A DNA stretch of 64,000 bases from the NCBI RefSeq assembly GCF_000799715.1, contig NZ_JUHG01000019.1, positions 62,001 through 126,000 of the forward strand, in the 5' to 3' direction. The notes under the pieces were generated by a model. It was not told the origin of the DNA. It searched no databases and saw nothing but the letters and a program-made list of their open reading frames with translations. Position 1 is the stretch's first letter. Every line of letters begins with the position of its first letter. Made by a program: the position numbers and the translations under genes. The DNA comes from Martinezella rhizogenes (lineage in GTDB: Bacteria > Pseudomonadota > Alphaproteobacteria > Rhizobiales > Rhizobiaceae). Shown one piece after another: positions 1 through 8,286 of the stretch.

Positions 1-191
1 GAATGGGCCGCATAGACGATCGATGTCGACTGGAGAGGCTGCCTATCGATCTGGAATGCGTAATCCCCACTCTCTTCCGCAGGCACAGTCCACTTCCAAC
101 TACCCCCCAACGCATCGAGATGACGGATGATTGCCTCGCGGGAAAAGGCCTCGAAACTACCGATGTATTGGTCAATAACTTTTTGCGACAT
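1..191 (-). CDS. Hypothetical protein, 5' part only (cut by window edge)
   Basis: An open frame starts with ATG at 191 on the minus strand and runs off the left edge after 63 codons without a stop. It begins MSQKVIDQYIGSFEAFSREA and contains GGSWKWTVPAEESGDYAF. The composition (charged, with Trp and Tyr) looks like a real soluble protein, and there is no signal peptide. No strong Shine-Dalgarno is visible; the upstream bases are AT-rich. I do not recognise a family. An overlapping plus-strand frame looks like its shadow. Confidence 0.45.
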   Translation of the reverse strand, partial: MSQKVIDQYIGSFEAFSREAIIRHLDALGGSWKWTVPAEESGDYAFQIDRQPLQSTSIVYAAH

Positions 192-746
192 TACCGTTTA
201 ATCATTTAATGCTTTAGGTTGCAGAAATTGCGTTGAAGCATACAGACTTCATCTAGGGTCTATTTTTCCAAGAGAAGGTGTCAGCCTTCCCAAACGCCTC
301 TGCCGCTCAACGCAATTGGCGGATATCATTAATAAATTAGTGCTCGTCTTTGAGAGTTCTAGGACGGATAATGATAACGCTATATAGATTGCGCCATTGT
401 TTCTCGTGTTTAACTATCGGTCAGCATGACCGTAGGACGAAAAAACTATCCTAGAAGTTGTATCTGTAAATGAGCATTGAAACACGAACTTCCGTACAGG
501 CGACTGCCCAGAAAGCAGCTTGACCGCCAAGGATCTAATCCTGCTACCTGGCATTTACTTAAGGACCCTCCTCTATTTGCCTGGGATTTGAGACGACGGA
601 CGAGCAGCATCCGCATGCTCAAGAGTTCGATGCCGGCTCTATCGGGCATGTCGACCATCGCCAGATACAGCAACGATATTCACCGCCTGCAAGCCATGGC
701 GACGTGGAAAACTGGGGCTGGAATACTTGCCTGACGTCGGCATCTC
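192..746. other. Stretch without a convincing gene
   Basis: About 555 bases lie between the cut-off gene and the receiver-domain gene. Positions 215-440 are AT-rich and look intergenic. From about 440 to 735 short open frames exist on both strands, and reading the minus strand in several frames gives protein-like pieces broken by stops. This may be a decayed gene, but I could not identify it. Confidence 0.4.
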
Positions 747-1115
747 TCAATGCGTCAGCGCGCGTTCAATACAATCAATTAATGTCTGGCTCTCGAAAGG
801 TTTGCCTAGAAAAGCGACGGCACCTGCAGCGATCACCCGCTTGCTTATGTGCTCGTCCGGAAAAGCGGTGATAAATATGACGGGTGTTGTAATCCCGAAC
901 TCGCGCAGAATTTGAAATAGTTCCACGCCACCGATCCCATCCATCTGCACATCCGTGACGAGACAATCCATGCTGCAATCCCGTGCTGCGGCAAGGTAGG
1001 ATTCAGCGGACGCAAATGTGCGTACATTCAGCCCGTAAGATCGAATGAGGTTCTCCGTCGCGTCACGCACGGATCTGTCATCATCGACGATAGCGATGAG
1101 CTTTGACTGAGACAA
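747..1115 (-). CDS. Single-domain response regulator (receiver only)
   Basis: The 122-residue protein is one CheY-like receiver domain with no output domain. The acidic pocket is DDD at residues 11-13. The phosphoacceptor is the Asp in CLVTDVQMDG (about residue 55), followed by the conserved Thr in FITAF and Lys in LGKPF (about residue 104). The sequence resembles FixJ-type receivers. It lies 92 bases downstream of the FixJ-type regulator and in the same direction as the kinase-regulator pair, so it is probably a third member of that system, acting as phosphate sink, competitor or protein-interaction output. The family call is firm; the link to the upstream kinase is inferred from position. 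Confidence 0.85.
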   Translation of the reverse strand: MSQSKLIAIVDDDRSVRDATENLIRSYGLNVRTFASAESYLAAARDCSMDCLVTDVQMDGIGGVELFQILREFGITTPVIFITAFPDEHISKRVIAAGAVAFLGKPFESQTLIDCIERALTH

Positions 1116-1207
1116 ACGACTTCCTCTCTGAGCCCCACATCACGCGCCGCGCCCTTTCATGACCTTAAAATGCGCTTTCGGGAGACAGAACGGAACCATA
1201 CAGAGGT

Positions 1208-1849
1208 TTAGGTCGAGGCATTATCTTTGAGGCTTGGACGCAGCAGTTCGTATATTTTGACCAGTTCAGCCAATGTCCGCACTCCCATCTTTTCCATCAG
1301 GTGACCGCGGTGGAGTTTGACGGTGATCTCGCTGACTCCGAGCTTGCCGGCGATCTGCTTGTTCATGAGGCCGGAGGTGACCATGGCGATGACTTCGCGC
1401 TCGCGCGCTGTCAGGGTTTCGTAGCGCGCCTTCCAGGCCGACACCGCCCCTGCGGCGACCCGACGTTCGCGATCAAGCGCCAGTGCGTTTGATACCGCGT
1501 CGAGCATGTCCTGGTCGCGGAAGGGCTTGATCAGAAAATCCAGTGCTCCGGCTTTCATCGCCCGGACGGACATCGGCACGTCGCCATGGCCGGTCATGAA
1601 AATGATCGGGATGGTATTGCCAAGCTTGGAAAGCTGATTTTGGAAATCCAGCCCGCTCACGCCGGGCAAGCGAATATCCAGCACAAGACAACTCTCGCCA
1701 GTCGTGACGGGTCCTCGAGCCAGGAATTCGGATGGCGAGCCATAGAGCTCGACCTGCATGCCAACCGACCGAAAAAGACTGCTGAGCGCATCGCGCAAGG
1801 AGGCGTCGTCATCGATGACGAAAACCATCGATGGTGGGGTTTCAGTCAT
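1208..1849 (-). CDS. FixJ/NarL-family two-component response regulator
   Basis: This is a cytoplasmic DNA-binding response regulator of 213 residues. The N-terminal receiver (about residues 8-120) has the acidic pair in FVIDDD, phosphoacceptor Asp in VLDIRLPG, and conserved Lys in LIKPF. The C-terminal LuxR-type helix-turn-helix (about 145-205) contains LTAREREVIAMVTSG and NKQIAGKLGVSEITVKLHRG. I chose ATG at 1849, which overlaps the kinase stop (TGATG) and implies translational coupling; a GTG one codon earlier is possible. The kinase upstream is its likely partner. The inverted repeat at 3543-3560 in front of the divergent oxalate decarboxylase gene is a candidate target. Confidence 0.9.
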   Translation of the reverse strand: MTETPPSMVFVIDDDASLRDALSSLFRSVGMQVELYGSPSEFLARGPVTTGESCLVLDIRLPGVSGLDFQNQLSKLGNTIPIIFMTGHGDVPMSVRAMKAGALDFLIKPFRDQDMLDAVSNALALDRERRVAAGAVSAWKARYETLTAREREVIAMVTSGLMNKQIAGKLGVSEITVKLHRGHLMEKMGVRTLAELVKIYELLRPSLKDNAST

Positions 1850-3360
1850 CACGCAGCCCTCTCTTGAACCGGGACGGTAAACTCAAAGCTCGTGCCGTGG
1901 ACCGGATCCGAGCTTGCGCTCACGCGCCCGCCATGGGCGCTGACGATGGACCGGCAGATCGACAGGCCCATGCCCATGCCGTTGGACTTTGTCGTGTAGA
2001 ATGCATTGAACAGATTGGCGGCCTCTTCGGACGCAAATCCGGGTCCGGTATCGTTGACCCTTATGCGTACGACTTCATGATCGCCAGACGACGTCACGGA
2101 AAGTTCGCGCTTACCAAGCCGACGCCCACTCATTGCCTGAATGGCGTTGAGAACCAGATTTATGGTAACCTGCTGAAGCTGCACTGGATCGCCAAGAACG
2201 GCAGGTAAGTCATTTGCAAGTTCGAGACGCAACCTTATGCGGTGGTTTGTCATCTCGCGCTGAACCAGTGCCATGGTCTCCTCAATGACGTTGTTAAGAT
2301 CGACCGGCACTGTTTGCGAACCGGTTTTGCTTGATAGTGCGCGCAGATGCCGGATCACGTCGCTGGCCCGTCGGGCATCGGCGATCATCCGCCGCATTGA
2401 AGCTTCGACTTCACCGAGATCGGGTTCGGCGCGCTTAAGCCAGCGCAAACCAGCCTCGCCATTTGTAACGACGGCGGCGAGCGGCTGATTGACCTCATGG
2501 GCGATCGATGCCGTGAGTTCGCCAAGCGTTGCCACGCGCGTTACATGCGCCAACTCGGCCTGCGCCGCATGAAGTCCATTTTCTGCTTCGCGCCGGTCAG
2601 TTACATCCATGATGCTGATCAACACCAGATCGAGCGCCGGACGATCCGCCGGCATCGCGACATTGTAAAGTACGGTGTGGCGGCCACCATCCATGTCGTT
2701 CATTGTGACTTCGGATTCGTATGTCTGCCTGCCCATCCAGATGGCATCCAGCAGGCTCCAGAGCGAACTCTCCATCTCGTTGCCAATCAGGGCAGGCAGT
2801 GCCGATTTGAAGGCATCGATGCTTTTGGCGTTGAACATTGTCAGCGTGGTATTGTTGGCATTGGTCAACGTCATCAGCTTCACAGCCTTATGAACAAAAT
2901 CAGGCTCTGACTTTGCTGCCGCAGCGATACTCGGAAAGCCGTCCATTTTCAGACGGTCGATTGCCATCTTGATAGCTGTGAAATCCATTTCGAGGATTGC
3001 AACGCCCGTCGCCAGAAAGATGGTCCGATAACGCTGCTCGCTCTCGCCAAGCACGGTGATCGTCGCCTTCACCCTCAAAGCAAGGAATGTGGTGATTCCG
3101 ATTGCTGCGAGGCTAACACAGCAGCGCCCAAGGGGCTCCGAGGTAAAATCAATGCCATGGGAAATCAGATAGCTCAGCACGGTCAGTCCCATGCAGGCAG
3201 CTCCGGTCAGCAACAGTCCGGTTCGGCTGGTGAAATTAAGCGACAGCAGCACAACACCTACGTAGAGAACCGCGATGGCGATGTCATAGTTGGTCAATGT
3301 GTCGAGAAGGAATATCGCAATAGCGATGAGCATTGCGGCGACTTGCAGAAATCGTGACAT
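1849..3360 (-). CDS. Membrane sensor histidine kinase
   Basis: The 503-residue kinase starts with about four hydrophobic segments in its first 100 residues, with little between them to form a large periplasmic domain. A PAS-like region follows (about residues 105-250). The HisKA motif has the phosphoacceptor His in ASIAHEVNQPL (around residue 280), and the HATPase domain shows the N box (INLVLNAIQAM), G1 box (NDTGPGF) and G2 box (GMGMGLSI). ATG at 3360 is preferred because GGGGA sits just upstream; an in-frame start at 3393 is possible. It overlaps the regulator gene. The signal is unknown. The divergent oxalate decarboxylase and formate channel suggest oxalate, acid or a related cue (inference). 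Confidence 0.9.
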   Translation of the reverse strand: MSRFLQVAAMLIAIAIFLLDTLTNYDIAIAVLYVGVVLLSLNFTSRTGLLLTGAACMGLTVLSYLISHGIDFTSEPLGRCCVSLAAIGITTFLALRVKATITVLGESEQRYRTIFLATGVAILEMDFTAIKMAIDRLKMDGFPSIAAAAKSEPDFVHKAVKLMTLTNANNTTLTMFNAKSIDAFKSALPALIGNEMESSLWSLLDAIWMGRQTYESEVTMNDMDGGRHTVLYNVAMPADRPALDLVLISIMDVTDRREAENGLHAAQAELAHVTRVATLGELTASIAHEVNQPLAAVVTNGEAGLRWLKRAEPDLGEVEASMRRMIADARRASDVIRHLRALSSKTGSQTVPVDLNNVIEETMALVQREMTNHRIRLRLELANDLPAVLGDPVQLQQVTINLVLNAIQAMSGRRLGKRELSVTSSGDHEVVRIRVNDTGPGFASEEAANLFNAFYTTKSNGMGMGLSICRSIVSAHGGRVSASSDPVHGTSFEFTVPVQERAA

Positions 3361-3542
3361 GCCGTTCCCCGAGCGGAGCAATTGAACCAGCATATTAGCT
3401 CAGCCGGTTGGCCACCAACAATATCGAGTCATCACCCATCCGACATCGGACTTCCAGCGTAGCGTCGTGCTGCCGGTGAAGAAGTATGCGGCCCGCTGCA
3501 TAGTTGCCGATGCGTTTAGAACACACTTGGAGTGCCGCCGAC

Positions 3543-3560
3543 CCTATACTCAAGTATAGG
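3543..3560. promoter_or_regulatory. Inverted repeat in the kinase / oxalate decarboxylase divergent region
   Basis: The arms CCTATACT and AGTATAGG form a perfect 8-base inverted repeat around a 2-base centre (CA). It lies in the 471-base divergent region 3361-3831, about 270 bases before the oxdC start. The dyad size suits a dimeric FixJ-type regulator. No other clear structure was seen in this region. Confidence 0.5.
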
Positions 3561-3831
3561 CTGACCTAAACGAACATCCGATATCTCGATGGGGATGACG
3601 TGTCATAGCCTTGGTCATCGAAATTTGACCGCACCGGGAAAATTCCCACGACAGGCGACCGCATAAACCGAGACATGTCGCCTCGCCGGTCGGAGAGTTA
3701 CCCCGCCAAAATGGCCAAATCCGATAGCGCATGTTGATCCTGCAAACCAGCAGACACGGGAGAGTCCGCCGGCACGTCAGTGGCATGCGTTGACCCAAGG
3801 ACATGCAAGTCCATTCGAAAGGGAGATAGAA

Positions 3832-5055
3832 ATGGCAGTATTCAGTCGTCGTGATGCTCTTGTCACACTCACCGCCGGTGGTCTTGTCGCCGCGGCATCG
3901 CCTGCGGCATTCGCCCAGGAACTGACGCAGCCACGCCACGGGAGCGTTGGCGGGGATGATCCGGGCCCGCGCAACATGGAGCGCGATCGTCAGAATCCGG
4001 ATATCCTCAATCAGCCGGTGACTGATGCCGGCACCTTGCCCAATTTGCGGTTCTCGTTTGCCGATGCGCCGACCAAGGAATATCCGGCGGGCTGGACGCG
4101 CCAGATCACGGTTCGCGAGCTTGGGATTTCAAAGTCCATTGCCGGCGTTGACATGCGGTTGAACGCTGGCGGCGTGCGCGAGATGCACTGGCACAAGGAA
4201 GCCGAATGGGCATTCATGCTCTATGGCAATGCCCGCGTCACCGCGGTTGATTCCGACGGCAAGAATTTTGTCGGCGACGTTGGTCCAGGAGATCTTTGGT
4301 ACTTCCCGTCCGGAACGCCCCATTCTATCCAGGGGCTTGGACCGGATGGCTGCGAGTTCCTTCTTGTCTTTGACGACGGAGGGTTCGATGAAGACAGTAC
4401 GTTCCTTGCGAGCGACTGGTTCAAGCACATACCCAAAAACATACTTGCCAAGAATTTCGGCGTTGACGCCAAAAGCTTCGACAACCTGCCGGCGCCCAGC
4501 GAACGCTACATTTTCAATCTTCCCGTCCCTGGCAACTTGAACAGCGATAAAATAGCCGGCGCGGTCTCCGTCCCGGTCAGCCTTACCCACCGGATGGCCG
4601 CCCAGGATCCGATCAAAAGCAGCGGCGGCACCGTGCGGATCACCGACTCGAAGAACTTTCCCGCATCCAAGACCATCGCGGCGGCACTCGTTGAAATTCA
4701 GCCGGGCGGCATAAGAGAACTGCACTGGCACCCCAATACCGACGAATGGCAATACTACATCGAGGGTAGCGGACGCATGGGCGTTTTTGCGGCGAACGGG
4801 CACGCTCGCACCTTCGATTTTACGGCCGGAGACGTCGGCTACGTCCCGTTCGCAATGGGGCACTACATCGAAAACACCGGCGACAAGCCGCTCAAGTTTT
4901 TGGAAATGTTCAAGAGCGATCACTATGCCGATATCTCTCTCAATCAATGGCTGGCGCTGACGCCACCGGAGCTGGTTTCCGGGCATCTGAACTTCGACAA
5001 GGCAACGATGGCGGCCTTGAAAGAGGAAAAGCAGCCTGTGGTAAGTGGCGCCTGA
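3832..5055 (+). CDS. oxdC: Oxalate decarboxylase, bicupin, Tat-exported
   Basis: This 407-residue enzyme should convert oxalate to formate and CO2 with manganese. The N-terminus carries a twin-arginine signal (SRRDALVTL), a hydrophobic stretch and an AFA cleavage site near residue 29, so it acts in the periplasm. Cupin 1 has MHWHKEAEW and cupin 2 has LHWHPNTDEW, the metal-binding HxH...E patterns. The lid segment corresponding to SENS of Bacillus OxdC reads DEDS, keeping the Glu required for decarboxylation. ATG at 3832 is preceded by GGGAG; an upstream in-frame start at 3790 would bury the signal peptide. A formate/nitrite-type channel follows, fitting export or handling of the formate product. 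Confidence 0.92.
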   Translation: MAVFSRRDALVTLTAGGLVAAASPAAFAQELTQPRHGSVGGDDPGPRNMERDRQNPDILNQPVTDAGTLPNLRFSFADAPTKEYPAGWTRQITVRELGISKSIAGVDMRLNAGGVREMHWHKEAEWAFMLYGNARVTAVDSDGKNFVGDVGPGDLWYFPSGTPHSIQGLGPDGCEFLLVFDDGGFDEDSTFLASDWFKHIPKNILAKNFGVDAKSFDNLPAPSERYIFNLPVPGNLNSDKIAGAVSVPVSLTHRMAAQDPIKSSGGTVRITDSKNFPASKTIAAALVEIQPGGIRELHWHPNTDEWQYYIEGSGRMGVFAANGHARTFDFTAGDVGYVPFAMGHYIENTGDKPLKFLEMFKSDHYADISLNQWLALTPPELVSGHLNFDKATMAALKEEKQPVVSGA

Positions 5056-5068
5056 ACCGCCATTGCGC

Positions 5069-5109
5069 CGCTGTTTCCGGACGGCGCTTGTCGCCATTCG
5101 GAAACAGCG
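5069..5109 (+). promoter_or_regulatory. Intercistronic hairpin between oxdC and the formate channel
   Basis: CGCTGTTTCCG (5069-5079) and CGGAAACAGCG (5099-5109) are a perfect 11-base inverted repeat; GGCG/CGCC inside can extend the stem. No U-tract follows, so it is more likely an mRNA-stabilising or attenuating structure than an intrinsic terminator. Confidence 0.55.
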
Positions 5110-5165
5110 AACCGGCCAATGTGATTAACGTCTGACGCGGGTTTTGACCGCGCGAGGAAAATCCC

Positions 5166-6023
5166 GTGTACGAAGAAACAATCGACAAGCTTTCCGAAAT
5201 AGGCAGCGCCAAATCCGTCGCCGTTCGGCGCAGTCCACTTGCGTTCATTGTCGGCTCCGCAATGGCCGGCGCTTATATCGGCTTTGGTGATATCATCATG
5301 TTCACCGCGGGCGCGCATGCCGATCCTGCCTGGGCTCATCTTGTCATGGGAGCCGTTTTTGCCTCGGCATTGACGATCGTCATCTTTGCCGGTTCCGAAC
5401 TCTTCACCGGAACGGCAATATATATGCCGCTGGCGCTTCTAAGCAGACGGACAAGCATCACGGATACACTTGCCGTATGGGTCGTTTGCTGGCTTGGCAA
5501 TCTTGCTGGAGCAATCATCCTCGCCCTGCTTTTCAAACTCGGCGGCGGCGGTGTATTGCTCGGCGATGGGAATGCCACATTTATCGCAGCTGTGGCTGCG
5601 AAAATGAACGCGCCATCCGGCGAATTGTTCGCACGGGGGCTGATTTGCAACTGGCTGGTTTGCCTGGCTATCTGGATGTCCTATCGCACCCAGAATGATA
5701 CTGCCAAAGCCATTCTTATTTTCTGGCCCATCATGATCTTCGTTGCCGCCGGCTTTGAACACAGCGTGGCCAATATGTTCGCGTTTGCGCTGGCCCTGAT
5801 GAGTGATCACCCCGCGACGATCACACTATACGGAGCAGTGCACAATCTGACATTCGTCACGCTGGGAAACCTGGCAGGCGGCGGATTGATGATTGCTTTG
5901 GGATACTGGGTGCAAAGTTCCGCATCGGGGCCGAAAGAAGCTGTATCGCCCGAAAGGTCGCATCCATCAACGCTGATATCCACCACAACAACAAAAAGCC
6001 GCCTGCCCGCTAACCGTGGATAA
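5166..6023 (+). CDS. Formate/nitrite transporter family channel
   Basis: The 285-residue inner-membrane protein has six hydrophobic segments and FNT signatures: a FAGSELFTG half-helix region, NLAGAI, ICNWLVCLA and AGFEHSVANM. These channels carry formate, nitrite or hydrosulfide. The start is GTG at 5166 with GAGGAAAA seven bases upstream. It lies 110 bases after oxdC in the same direction, so formate released by oxalate decarboxylation is the likely substrate (inference). The last 40 residues form a polar Ser/Thr/Pro-rich tail beyond the usual end of the family. FocA- and NirC-type members cannot be told apart by eye. Confidence 0.88.
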   Translation: MYEETIDKLSEIGSAKSVAVRRSPLAFIVGSAMAGAYIGFGDIIMFTAGAHADPAWAHLVMGAVFASALTIVIFAGSELFTGTAIYMPLALLSRRTSITDTLAVWVVCWLGNLAGAIILALLFKLGGGGVLLGDGNATFIAAVAAKMNAPSGELFARGLICNWLVCLAIWMSYRTQNDTAKAILIFWPIMIFVAAGFEHSVANMFAFALALMSDHPATITLYGAVHNLTFVTLGNLAGGGLMIALGYWVQSSASGPKEAVSPERSHPSTLISTTTTKSRLPANRG

Positions 6024-6153
6024 TCAACTCCAGGACCATCGACCTTCAGGGTCCCCAAACAGCTTGATCTCAGTTCGGCATGGGGTCTGACATAAAGGAT
6101 CCGATTGCCGATCTGTTCAATTTCCCCACCCGAAACACAACCGGTCGATCGTC

Positions 6154-6258
6154 TCACCAAAAGTCGTCTTCGTCTTCTTCAGGAAGGATAGACCCAATAA
6201 AATGGTTGAGAACGACGATGATGACGAAAAGTAGGGAGATGCAGCTTACAAGAGCCAT
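6154..6258 (-). CDS. Possible 34-residue single-span membrane protein
   Basis: A short frame starts at ATG 6258 (minus strand) with GAGGG eight bases upstream and ends at TGA 6154. The peptide has one hydrophobic helix (about residues 4-25, SCISLLFVIIVVLNHFIG) and an acidic tail, EEDEDDFW. One transmembrane helix with a charged end, a good ribosome site and a position in an otherwise empty 616-base gap are typical of overlooked small membrane proteins. I do not recognise a family. Confidence 0.4.
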   Translation of the reverse strand: MALVSCISLLFVIIVVLNHFIGSILPEEDEDDFW

Positions 6259-6581
6259 GCTGTACCCTCAGAGTGCCATCAGAGCCCAGCCGACTGCGCG
6301 CCAAGGTGGCTTGATATCCATTGCCACGGAGATGTGGGACGACGACGCCACCGTGCAGTGCAACATCGGCGGCAATTCGGCTTGGACATTTCCGGAGATT
6401 ACAAACTGTTGAATTTTGTATTCGATCGATGGACCAGTGCCACCAAGTGACTTCGCCGGCTACCGACATCAAAACATATTGTGCAGCGAACATGCATGTC
6501 ATGCAAATGGCCGCGCGGCTGTGGCGTTAGCAAAGATGGAAATAACTTCCACTCGATGATGTGTCTGGCGATCAATAGAAA

Positions 6582-6606
6582 AAGACCCGGCAGGGAACCG
6601 GGTCTT
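6582..6606 (-). terminator. Intrinsic terminator of the porin gene
   Basis: AAGACCCGG and CCGGGTCTT form a 9-base stem with a 7-base loop. On the minus strand it is followed by a T-rich run (TTTTTC). It lies 34 bases past the porin stop codon. Confidence 0.85.
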
Positions 6607-6639
6607 CCTCTTCTCTGATCGGAGGTCAATCAAATCAGA

Positions 6640-7701
6640 TTAGAAGCTGCGCTCGAAGCGGAGGATGCCAGCCCACTGGTCTTCGTTGATCGAATCCCAG
6701 TTGGTGTAGGTTACTTCCGGCTCGACCAGGAGGTTCTTAACCGGGTTCCACTTGACGTTCGTGGTCGCGGAGAAGATCTTCGAGTCGGTGTAGGCAACCT
6801 GCGCGTTCCACTTCAGCTTTTCGTTGATCGGAGCGCTTACGCCGCCCCAAACCGCCCAATCGCCCCAGCCGATATCAGCAGCGTCGCCTCCACCGTTCGA
6901 GCCAGCGTACTTATTCAGCTTGCTGCCATCGGTGTTGTAGCCACCCATGACGAAAGCCGAGAAAACGCCAAAGTCAGCGTCGACGCGAGCCTTGATGGCG
7001 CCTTCTTCAACGATGGAGTCATAACCACCGACGACCTTGAAGGCCCATGCGCCCAACTTGAAGCCAGCACCGGCGACAACGTCCGGAGCATAATGATCGG
7101 AGCTGTCTTCGCCGTTAGCGCCCGTGGCATCAGAACCGGAGTTGGTGTCTTCCAGCGAGATCACCGCCGTGAAGCCGTTGCCGGCGTCATAGTTGTAAGT
7201 GATCTGGTTGAGTTCGTACGGGCCGTCGTAGACAACGTCGTCGTTGATGACGTCGCCGGCGTAACCGGTGAAGACGTTGAACTGCGAGTCTTCCTTACCG
7301 ACGGTGAAGCCGCCGAGGCTGATGCTGCCATGCAAGAAATTGGTAGACGTCGAAGCACCTTCCTGCCAATCCCAACGCAGCTCGGCGTTGGTCTTCAGCG
7401 GGCCGTACTCGGTGTCCGTAGCTGTCTGCAGCTGCAGCTCAGCACGAGTGTGCCAGAGCGTGCCACGAACGTCGTTCGGGTTGTAGGCGTTACCCCATGC
7501 ACCTTCCGTACGAACCTTACCGCCGATCTTGAGGCAGGTTTCGGTGCCCGGAATGAAGAAGTAGCCAGCACCGTATGCGTCGCAGATGCGGACGTATTCA
7601 AGCGGCTCCGGCTCAGCAGCAACGATAGCGTCGGCAGCCTGAGCACCGGATACTGCTACAAGCGCAGCAGCGGAGCCGAGAAGAAGGCTCTTAATGTTCA
7701 T
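6640..7701 (-). CDS. RopA-type outer membrane porin
   Basis: The 353-residue precursor has a Sec signal peptide ending at AQA (residue 22) and the rhizobial porin (Porin_2) start, with YVRICDAYGAGYFFIPGT and CLKIGGKVR, the usual two cysteines. The rest alternates polar and aromatic residues as beta strands and ends in FERSF with C-terminal Phe, the signal for outer-membrane insertion. It should form the general diffusion channel for small solutes. The gene stands alone, with a long AT-rich upstream region and a strong terminator, as expected for a highly expressed, regulated porin. Confidence 0.93.
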   Translation of the reverse strand: MNIKSLLLGSAAALVAVSGAQAADAIVAAEPEPLEYVRICDAYGAGYFFIPGTETCLKIGGKVRTEGAWGNAYNPNDVRGTLWHTRAELQLQTATDTEYGPLKTNAELRWDWQEGASTSTNFLHGSISLGGFTVGKEDSQFNVFTGYAGDVINDDVVYDGPYELNQITYNYDAGNGFTAVISLEDTNSGSDATGANGEDSSDHYAPDVVAGAGFKLGAWAFKVVGGYDSIVEEGAIKARVDADFGVFSAFVMGGYNTDGSKLNKYAGSNGGGDAADIGWGDWAVWGGVSAPINEKLKWNAQVAYTDSKIFSATTNVKWNPVKNLLVEPEVTYTNWDSINEDQWAGILRFERSF

Positions 7702-8286
7702 TCTAATTCCAATCCGTTAAGTCGAACTGGGAAATGGCGCACGAACGAAGTCCGCCGTGTTTCAATCCCATCTCGAACGTTTCCCCATTTAGAAGCCATC
7801 CGACTTCTCTCGAATGAGCTACCAAGAACGGAGAAAGGTGAGAATGACCGGAGTACACATAAGTTAAAATCTTGTCATTGAGTCAATTGTTCTGTTGTAC
7901 AAAGGCAACATCATCATTTATTTGGAAAATAACTGGAAACATTCGGAAATAAACCACATCAAACGATTGTAGAATGCAAGTTTACTCAATTATATCTCCG
8001 ATTATCACTTGAATTGCCATTATATTACTATCAAATAAGCATACACTACTATTAATACGCTAATTGTCTTTTGGGGAATCTATTTAGACTCGGCTCTCCG
8101 CCGAATTATTCGGGACAGGCCAGAGCATGACGTTCCGCGTGATGCTGATCGAATTGGGGGAAGCCATGGCCGTTCGGGGATCAGCCAAAAAGTTTGCAAC
8201 AAGGGGGCGGAAGCGGAGGGCGATCAAAACCGAAGTGCTGGCGTTGACATATTACAGCAAGCCCCGAGATCCTTATCCCAGCGCAA
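7702..8286. promoter_or_regulatory. AT-rich region upstream of the porin gene
   Basis: These 585 bases lie between the porin start and the end of glf. Positions about 7850-8090 are clearly AT-richer than the surroundings, with runs of TATTA/ATAAT. I found no plausible gene here. A short plus-strand frame at 8127-8327 overlaps the glf end and looks spurious. The porin promoter and its control sites must lie here; no exact box is called. Confidence 0.5.

Noticed and set aside
446..734. Small protein or insertion sequence remnant
   Set aside because: Frames on both strands are short and interrupted, and I recognise no transposase motif or terminal inverted repeats.
4129..5097. 322-codon minus-strand frame opposite oxdC
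   Set aside because: It is antisense to a well-supported oxalate decarboxylase gene and shows no family motif.
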